Below are positions 56,385-64,000 of a stretch of DNA of 64,000 nt, piece after piece. Where the stretch lies: positions 11,869,651 through 11,933,650 of the forward strand of contig OW203748.1 of the NCBI GenBank assembly GCA_934045075.1, written 5' to 3'. Source of the stretch: Yponomeuta sedellus. Taxonomy: Eukaryota > Arthropoda > Insecta > Lepidoptera > Yponomeutidae. Below the pieces are notes generated by a model. It saw only the letters and a program-made list of their open reading frames with translations. It was not told the origin of the DNA and searched no databases. The translations under genes were made by a program, and so were the position numbers. Numbering within the stretch: the stretch's first letter is position 1; every line of letters begins with the position of its first letter.

Positions 56385-57489
56385 ATAAGCATGAAAAGGG
56401 CTACCTAAAAAGCCGAACTCACTGAGCCTGTACGTCATCAGGCAACAATCAGCAAGTCCGTAACGCTGATAGGCAAATTCTTTCTCCATGGCTTGCCATC
56501 GACACGATAAGAAGTTAGTTATTAAATGCTTTGAAACACAAAAGTTTCGCTTTTAATTAAAATGTTAAGTACGTCAAGTATTCCGCTAATAAATTTGACT
56601 TTTAAGTTACTCTTTCTATACATATAATACTATCTTTCTCAGTGCATAGTGACCTGCTTCGGTGGTCCATCGTTTAACACCCCATATCACCAAAATGCTG
56701 GTCACGTTTACAGCCAGTAAAGGTCATCGTACTTGATTCGTAAAAATGCCCCCAGTGTGGGCGTCTTTTCTTAGCTTAGTTTCCATATCACAGTTATCTT
56801 AGGCTGGGACCTATACAAGCGATTGAGTCGCGTACAAGTTATAACTTCGAGTTCCACGCAAATGGGTGCCACGGGAGCAACCCATTGCGTCCGAAGCAGG
56901 GCGAGGCATGAAAACGGAATATATTTAGAATATTGTAATGTCTGCCACGACGTTTACGTGTTTCCGTTAATGGCTTTATGGCGCTGAACTGAATACTGGG
57001 TTGGGGCTTGGAAGTTGCTACCGGAACTTATGGGCCATAGAAATGTGAGTCGGCCCAGTGGACCAGTAATAAATGTAAGATTTAGGACACAGGGTGGGAT
57101 AAAATCCCGACGGAAATAGTAGATTTTACAACAAGTGCACAAAACGAACCATTTTTATCAGAGACTTTAAGCAGCGTGCCGAAGGCGTGCGCTGATAGCA
57201 AAGTCGAGGTTATCCTTAAATCCTTGCACTTAAAAGTTTTTTTAGCCGAGTTATAAACTTTGCTTTTCACTTCCATTGCGAGGTAATAAAACAGTAGTAA
57301 TTTTCGCACATTAAAGAAATCAATAAACGCACGAAAAGACAAGACCTGTTCCCCCGCGCTTTTTTAAAATTTTACGGCATTGATATTAGGCTAAACGTTC
57401 TTGGGCTTGGGCTGCAGACCTATACAGCCTACTATTAAAGTAATTTTGTAATAATAATTTTCTTAAATTCTATAAATAATCTACCGTAT

Positions 57490-57975
57490 TTTTAAAAATC
57501 TATTTAGAGGCTAATAATTCCACCCATGCCGGGACTCGAACCCGCGACCTCTTGCTAACCGTGCCAGCGCTTTCCCAACTGAGCTAATGGGCGATTTACC
57601 GGCAACAGTGAAACTTCGAAACTCTTTACAATACTCTCTGCATGGGTGGAATTTTTAGCCTCTAAATAGGGTTTTAAAAGTTGTCCTTAGCACGGGTTAC
57701 TGCAATAAACATTATACAATTGTCAGAATGAATGTTGATGGGTGGGTGTGACATTTTTTTTTACTAGAACCTATATAGGTTTCTAAGACTAAGATGCCTT
57801 TGCGATTGTTGTTATTAACTGTAATCTGCGTTCGTATCTCTGCGACTCTTGTTACCATGCGCCTACCTAATAGGCGACTACCGGCATCAGGCCAATTTCG
57901 AACCTCTTTACAATACTCTCTGTATTACGTGCCCTCCTTAGCACGTGTTAGTGCATTAAAAAGAATATAATAACC
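57490..57975 (-). mobile_element. Composite repeat with tRNA-Ile-like ends
   Basis: Inverse of 25400-25812: tRNA-like minus unit (GGGACTCGAACCCGCGACC), then the approximately 150-bp part with CAGAATGAATGTTGATGGGT, then a partial second tRNA-family end. Confidence 0.7.
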
Positions 57976-58004
57976 TACCCTACTACAATTTAAATTTTAA
58001 TATC

Positions 58005-58180
58005 GCCATGTCAGAGGCCTTATGGGCGGCACGATAACTTCTGACTGTAAGGCTCGGCTCTCTCTTACAATCCTCCACAAAACCGGACTCGGCCCCCGTG
58101 GTGGAGTATTGCCTAACCCTGCTACGATGCAGGAAGAGACCCGTGTCCTAGCAGTGGGGTCATGGGTTGATATCATGGGT
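58005..58180 (+). mobile_element. 3' part of 5S-like SINE
   Basis: Tail TATGGGCGGCACGATAACTT through GGAAGAGACCCGTGTCCT. Confidence 0.7.
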
Positions 58181-58949
58181 TGCCTAAAATTAGCAATTGT
58201 GAACCAAACAAAACCTATCCTGTGGTGTATTTAAAACTATTGTATCATGTTTATAATGTTCAAATTTGTGAGACTGAATGATCCCGAGAGTTCAATCTAT
58301 TGTGCTTAGTATAAAATAAAAACCAAAAAACTACTGTTTTGTGCTACTTTTACTATTTATTTATTTTTAAATTGATGTTAACAGGACCGTGTTGTACTTA
58401 AGGTAAGCATAAACGTAATTTAATTAGATCTAAGACATCTGCAATTATGCACTTTGTACACGCAACTACGAAAGTGCCTGGCTACCCATAGCACAGGGTA
58501 TCCTAGTTTGGGAGCCAGGACAAATACTGTAACTTTTAGTACATAATAAACGTTTTTCATTTTCATTTCATCAACTATCCATTTTGGTATAACATTTTTC
58601 GTTCTTCGTAGCATCACAGAAGCATTTCGGCATGACGATGACGCTGAAATTGAAGCCGTCGTAAATAACCGTTCTAAAGTGTATTTATTACACCCACCCC
58701 AACCGTTTGTACCGCAGGCCGCACTATTAAAATGCCAACGCACTCCAGTCTATTGCATCTTTGCGCTATTTTTATGCAAAACTGGCGAATAACTCCTTCA
58801 TGTGACCGTTTCACCGTCCTAATTGTGTCGGGAGTTATTTGAAAATGGCCCTCGGGGAATTTTAACGGGGCTGTAAGCTCTACGATCACAGTTTTAAGGT
58901 CCTTTTCGACTAGATTGGTTAGCAATTTAGTATGCTGCCAATGCAGATA

Positions 58950-59155
58950 AAATGTTGGCGATTGCCACCTTTTTCTACTTATTAATTAGTCTTTCTGTTT
59001 TTACGTTGTCACATTTTTGGTTGTCAAGATTACTAAAATCTGTCTTGTAATATTGTGCTTTATTCTTTATTAAATTTCTATCATATAATCCGTGTTTCCA
59101 TCAGTAGGTATTCACAATCGTGTCATACAGTCCACCACTAGCTATCATTTTTCTA
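58950..59155 (+). repeat. Dispersed repeat, paired with 47440-47640
   Basis: Same landmarks as its partner; carries a short extra segment near TTTTTGGTTGTCAAG. Confidence 0.6.
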
Positions 59156-59317
59156 TGTTGTGTCAAAATGTTCGTATCTTTAAGAAAACTGGGATTCTCC
59201 GCATTAAAGCAAGCGTTACTATGGGCACAGCTACGAAATTGCACAAATAAAATAATTATCTTACAATTGATCAGAAACAAGATCTTGCACAAAATTATTA
59301 ACTGCACCCTTGATTCG

Positions 59318-59450
59318 ATTAGACGGCCTCGGTGGCGCTGCGATTTGGCAAGCTGACTTAAAACTGAAGGGTCTCGGGTTCGATCCCCTGCCGGGTCAAA
59401 CTAGGAAACGAACTTTTCTAGTTTGTCTCGGGTCTTGGAAGTTAATAAAT
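59318..59450 (+). mobile_element. tRNA-like SINE C
   Basis: Head CGGCCTCGGTGGCGCTGCGA with GGTTCGATCCCC; body ends TTTGTCTCGGGTCTTGGAAG. Confidence 0.8.
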
Positions 59451-59459
59451 AATATTGGC

Positions 59460-59860
59460 CTTTTTGCATCTACTTAATGAGATGATTTATACAGCGTCCA
59501 GTGGTATCTTCACTCACACTAGATGGGTGAAGGGACCACTCCGACGCTGTAGTGCCTGGGTCATGGTTTTTTTTATAGATGGTGTAGGCTTGCCCAGCAC
59601 CTATACCATCCTGACAGCTTAGTCGGCCTAGTCCACAGGAAAGACTAGTCAATACGTGCGGAGCCAACCAAGCCGCGGGTTTCCTCACGATGTTTTCCTT
59701 CACCGTTAGCGTGTGGTATTGCGACTGCAAATTCGAAAATGTACGTAACTTTGAAATTAAACAAAGTCATTGGTACATGCCCGCACTCGGGATCGAACCT
59801 GGGGCTCTCGCTTGCCAGTCTATGGTTCTACCCACTGAGCTACCACCGCTGTCTTGGAAG
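59460..59860 (-). mobile_element. Repeat ending in a tRNA-like unit
   Basis: Carries the widespread lepidopteran motif CCTCACGATGTTTTCCTTCA and, at its right, a minus-strand tRNA-like unit (CTCGGGATCGAACCTGGGGC, CACTGAGCTACCACC). Fragments occur at 2160-2300, 7825-7905 and 49150-49400. Confidence 0.65.
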
Positions 59861-60089
59861 TTATCTATGTATTTATTGTACTAAATCTATCGTCGAGTTG
59901 ATTCACCTGTTTTAGTTTCTTTCACAAATATTAATAATCAAATTCGCCCACATATTTTTTTTCGCTTGTAGTTTCTCTTTTTGCTGCTTTTGTTTTACTC
60001 CTGCTTTGATTTCAGTACTTATTGTTTCTGTATAATTTAACGCCACATTTACATAAATGAAAGTAAAATTTTGACAAATAGCATGTTTT

Positions 60090-60305
60090 TTTGATTATAT
60101 TGTTTTTAATGCACTAACCCGTGCTAAGGACAATTTTTAAAAACCTAAGTATTTAGAGGCTAAAAATTCGACCCATGCCGGAACTCGAACCCGCGACCTC
60201 TGGCTAACCGTGCCAGGCACTACTGGCTACCTGGCACAGTTAGCCAGAGGTTCGAGTCCCGGCATGGGTGGAATTTTTAGCCACTAAATATGTTTTTTAG
60301 AGCTA
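60090..60305. mobile_element. tRNA-Ile-like element, internally collapsed
   Basis: A minus arm (GGAACTCGAACCCGCGACC) is followed at once by a plus fragment (GGTTCGAGTCCCGGCATGGG), leaving a near-perfect fold-back around the anticodon region. Confidence 0.75.
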
Positions 60306-60547
60306 AAATAAACTTTAATTTAATTAAAAAGTAATATATTTTTTTAAGTAGTCTATAAACGTCCCACTACAAGGCATAAGCCTTCTTCTAGAGCTTAAGC
60401 CGGGGCTTAATAACCACGCGTGCCCACCGCGGATTGGTAATTTCAAGCGCTGAGGTATTTGAATACCTGAGACACCTTCCTCAGGATGTTTTCAGTTGTT
60501 AGTACAGTGGACTTCGTAGTCAACTGTAGCTCTTAGTACAGTTGACT

Positions 60548-60715
60548 TCGTACCGCCTAACAGGCGATTCTTTAATTTTTTTTTATTATTCTCTCCGTAT
60601 GAACCATCCTCGTACTTCAAGGAGTATTCTAAAAAAATAATTAGCGTAATCGGTTCAGCTGCTCTCGAGATTTGCGCTTACCAACATGCAGCGATTCATT
60701 TTTATATTATAGAAG
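60548..60715 (+). repeat. Single unit of the 187-190-bp repeat
   Basis: TTCGTACCGCCTAACAGGCG through TTTTTATATTATAG, as in 49790-50912. Confidence 0.8.
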
Positions 60716-61014
60716 ATTAATTAAATAAATATTTTTCTTCTCCTTCTAGTAGACTACAAGTGTAATAAAACAGCCATTGCCACGCCAATATCACTCTACT
60801 GAACAACCTTAAACGTTATAGCAGACTGTCCCCTAGGCACCATGTCTCTTTACGACGGGGGGGTGTGAAATTCGACAATTTTAAAACACGCATATAAAGT
60901 TTAACGCACCACATCGAGGGAAGTCCGCGAATGAATTGAGCTCCTCTGGATTGCCAGACTACAGTCATTAGGACGCCGAGCGATTTGATTAAAATAAGTA
61001 TTCTTGAAGAACGA

Positions 61015-61232
61015 AGAACCGACAACCGTTGTAGTAAACGTGTTCTTGAATGGAGACCGCGACTCGGCAAACGTAGTGTAAGACGCCCTCCGACCAGGTG
61101 GGATGACGATCTGCGAAAAACTGCCGGCAGATGCTGGATGCGGCAAGCTGAAGACAGTGCGCTATGGCGCTCATTAGGGCAGGGCTATTCCAGCAGTGGA
61201 CTACATAATATAGCCTGAAGAAGAAGTAGTCT
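61015..61232 (+). mobile_element. RTE-like 3' end
   Basis: Encodes DNRCSKRVLEWRPRLGKRS and the usual end, with a GAAGAAGAAG tail. Confidence 0.8.
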
Positions 61233-61939
61233 TGACACTCGGCACAATTGAAGCGATGAACAAGAAGAAAATCATTTATTTAACGCCACATAGACATACC
61301 AAATTGGTCAAGAAAAGGAAAATACAGAAAAGAAAGCAGGAATAAAACGAAAGCAGAAGAAAAGAGGAACTACAGATGAATGCAATGAACATAAATGCCA
61401 ACGCTACACAGTATGTCGATGCAGCGGAAAAAAGGCCTCATGCTCAGTATAAGCTGAGGGTTTGCACCCACAACACTGATTTTCAGCAAGGGCCTTCTGG
61501 TGACTCACGGAGCATCAAAACGGAACAAACACGCACTCACACTCTCATATGCAGCCATACTTACACGCATACAAGTACACTCACAAATATATACCTATAC
61601 AGGGAGCCCCAAAGTTATGGGCCATGAAGGGAAAGTACCTTAAATATCGTAGATAGGGTATTTTGCTGAAAGAAGACTATGTTATTTTTAAAAGTTAGTA
61701 ATTCAGCATTCAAAGATTTTCTAAAAATTACTTGCCTTGTCTAGGAATCGAACCGACTTAAATTTAAAAAAAACACCCCTACTTTTGTGATGCCAATCGA
61801 AATAATGGCCAAAAAATAATAACTTTTCTTAAATAACATAGTATTTAAGAAAAGTTCTATTATATCGTCATAATCGTATATCGTCATATTTTGATAAAAT
61901 ATGTTTAATTTGGTGTGTTTTGCATGCATACATGCATAA

Positions 61940-62060
61940 ATAACCTCACGCCTGTATCCCAGAGGGGTAGGCAGAGACCAGGGACTGCCACTTGCCACGA
62001 TCCTGACAGATCACCTTCGCTTCATCAACGTTCATAAGTCGTTGCATGCACGCACGTTGT
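61940..62060 (+). repeat. Dispersed repeat fragment
   Basis: CCTCACGCCTGTATCCCAGA, then CACGATCCTGACAGATCACC; copies at 40870-41000, 43330-43450 (reverse) and fragments near 19800 and 53765. Confidence 0.65.
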
Positions 62061-62079
62061 TTTGTATATGTTTCTATAA

Positions 62080-62350
62080 TAAAATCCCTGAAGATATATT
62101 AAGTCTGACTGAAGCGCGGTTCAAAAAATGTGTAAAGTACACTTTGTGCCAAAAAAACTACTGTATAATATTAAGGATTTAGCTGACATTGATGTCTGGA
62201 ATTCAAGCGTGTAAAATGCATGAGTTTTGTAAAAATTGTGTAAACTCTGTTAATTAAGGAATTTGAAAAGACTAACTTTGGAGTTTTTTTGTCCATTTTT
62301 TCTCCAAAACGATTCATTAAGCCGCAGTATCTGCGCTACTTTGAATACAA
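62080..62350 (+). mobile_element. LINE ORF2 C-terminus and 3'UTR
   Basis: The plus strand reads IPEDILSLTEARFKKCVKYT then LCQK, a pattern seen at the C-terminus of jockey-like insect LINEs, followed by a frame break and a 3' region shared with 33541-33740. Confidence 0.65.
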
Positions 62351-62394
62351 CCTTTCCATTTCATATTGGCCAGTGTGTACTTGGGGTTATAATC

Positions 62395-62510
62395 AAAATA
62401 AATAAATTTATTTAAACGTCGATAAAGTAAAGAATTTACATTCCGTTCGCTGAATGACAATGTAAAATGCAAGCCGCAGCCTTCGGGCCGTAGTGTAGAG
62501 GAGAAAAAGT
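62395..62510 (-). repeat. Dispersed repeat copy
   Basis: CATTCCGTTCGCTGAATGAC and GCCTTCGGGCCGTAGTGTAG, as at 47105-47300. Orientation mixed; short. Confidence 0.45.
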
Positions 62511-62529
62511 CCAAGACCAAGCAATAACC

Positions 62530-63230
62530 AAGTATCGTTAAAAGCTCGACTTCTAAAGTAAACGTCCAGTTTGCAAACGGAGATATTTATGGGGGCGAGT
62601 GTGTTTAATGAACTAATTGCATTGTCGAGTTCCACTACACCCCCTAGGGGGCCTTTTGGATCTCGTCCGATTACCCACCGCCTTGACCACATCGTGTCCA
62701 GTTGCTTATCTATTGCAATAAAATAAATATGCTCGAGTTGCTCATGGCGTGGAGTTCTAGGGGAACGGTTGTATTTTTGTTTCATACTTATATCGAGGAA
62801 TAACTGGATTTATAGATAAAAACAAAATTAAAATAAGTTACGCTTACAAAATTTTATGGGAACGCCACTTTATACGAATTTGTGTGATTAGGTGAGTGTG
62901 TAAGGAATTTGGTGTGGTATGTACACCAATTAAACAATATACATATTAATTGTATATTATTACAATTTGTCTTTTAACGTCATAAAAATTGCTACCACTG
63001 TTATATTTTAAGAAAATAAAAAGCTAAGTAATAATGTAATTTCGTTCAAAATTCGACTTTCAAAACCACGTCCAGTTTAGAACCGGACAGATAATGAACT
63101 CACTGCATTGTTGATTTTGACTACACCCGTGCACCCTCTAGGGGGCCTTTTGGATCTCTTCCAATTACCCACCGCCTTGACCACATCGTGTCCGGTTGCT
63201 GATCTGTGGCAATAAAATAAACAGGCTCGT
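62530..63230 (+). repeat. Diverged direct duplication
   Basis: 62530-62730 and 63040-63230 share CTAGGGGGCCTTTTGGATCT, TACCCACCGCCTTGACCACA and CAATAAAATAAA, about 500 bp apart. Class unknown. Confidence 0.7.
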
Positions 63231-63639
63231 ATACAAGAAAAATAGGTGTAGTTTCAACCCCGATTTCTATTACAGTAACAATCTGTCAATCCGCTGTTAA
63301 CAGCTTTTAATTTTTAAGGTATCCGTACCCGAAGAGTACCAAACGGGACTCAATAACTGTCTGCGCCGTCTGTATGTCCATCCGTCCGAACTTTAAGAGA
63401 CTATCTTTGAAACCCGTAGCCAGTTGAAATTTTCACAGAATGTTTTTTATTACTTCGCACAAACGGACGAACAAATGTGACAGTTCGCCGTGTTTTGTTT
63501 AATCTCTATCGTATAAACGTCAATAAGATATTTAAGAGGCATAAAACTTGTCTTGGGACTTACGATATATTCTAACGACAAATAATAAAAAAACGTCCAA
63601 GCACTCATCACACTCATAAAATACTACACGTATTTAAAA

Positions 63640-63960
63640 AAAGGCAACTCAACTGTAGATAAACAGACGGCTCTCTCGCTTCCCAGTTCATTCAGTTCGG
63701 GGCTACCCCCGTTTACAAATAAAATAAACTTCGCTGAAACCGTCGGAAACGATTCCTGGCGCGCCTGCCAATTTAAAAGCCTGCTAGTCGGATCCTCTTA
63801 GTAGCTTTGACGATACCTGGAAGCAATTACTGAAACACGCCTCTATTGAGCACGACTTTCGAAGGTGGCCGAGAAAATCGGCAAAGAGGCGACGTTCCCC
63901 GCGGTTGCTAGGCGACGCGCCCGAAGCGGCGGCGCCGCCTCCACCTGTCATCTATAAGGG
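63640..63960. promoter_or_regulatory. GC-rich, CpG-rich promoter-like segment at right edge
   Basis: After kilobases of AT-rich repeats the sequence becomes GC-rich and unique, with many CpGs near 63895-63945 and an RFX X-box-like palindrome (GTTGCTAGGCGAC, 63905-63917). The minus strand carries a donor-like CAG|GTATCG at 63817. It may be the talin promoter and first exon or the start of a rightward gene; no reading frame decides. Confidence 0.3.
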
Positions 63961-64000
63961 TTGTGACCGTTTATTTAAGACCAATATTTAAATATCCAGC

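Overview
The window is animal nuclear DNA, almost certainly from a moth or butterfly. It is AT-rich and packed with short interspersed repeats of lepidopteran type: tRNA-derived SINEs, 3' stubs of an RTE-like non-LTR retrotransposon, MITEs and fold-back elements. The only gene recognised with confidence is an insect talin (Drosophila rhea orthologue) on the minus strand. Species assignment is inference; no database could be searched.

Talin layout. The start codon is at 43776 and coding runs leftward through 20 exons to 1959, where the gene leaves the window. All splice phases agree, and the exons sum to 2706 nt (902 codons). They cover the whole FERM head (F0, F1 with its basic loop, F2, F3), the linker, and rod bundles R1, R2 and most of R3, about the N-terminal third of a talin. 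Two GC-rich blocks with good acceptor and donor sites but no ATG (46210-46355 and 49513-49626) look like untranslated 5' exons. A GC-rich stretch at the right edge (about 63640-63960) is a possible promoter or first exon.

The most interesting item lies in the 13.4-kb intron between the exon at 18230-18331 and the exon at 4635-4805. An unrecognised same-strand reading frame (17006-18229) continues without a stop from the talin exon at 18230-18331. It encodes an acidic protein with a seven-cysteine cluster, one C-terminal membrane span and a short tail with two N-glycosylation sequons. It is either a nested gene or an alternative last exon that would give a truncated, membrane-anchored talin.

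Two other oddities are built from talin exons themselves. A minisatellite (about 40275-40642) has a repeat unit that copies the 5' splice site of the F1-loop exon. The intron at 3300-3862 holds several decayed tandem copies of the R2/R3 exon beside it.

The rest (introns, and all of 49.7-64 kb) is repeats and unassigned DNA. It includes a tRNA-Ile-like fold-back family with about twenty copies, a 5S-rRNA-like SINE, two other tRNA-like SINEs, RTE 3' ends with GAA or GAC tails, nested MITEs, a six-copy 187-190-bp tandem array (49790-50912) and an uninterrupted 398-bp TCTA array (55987-56384).
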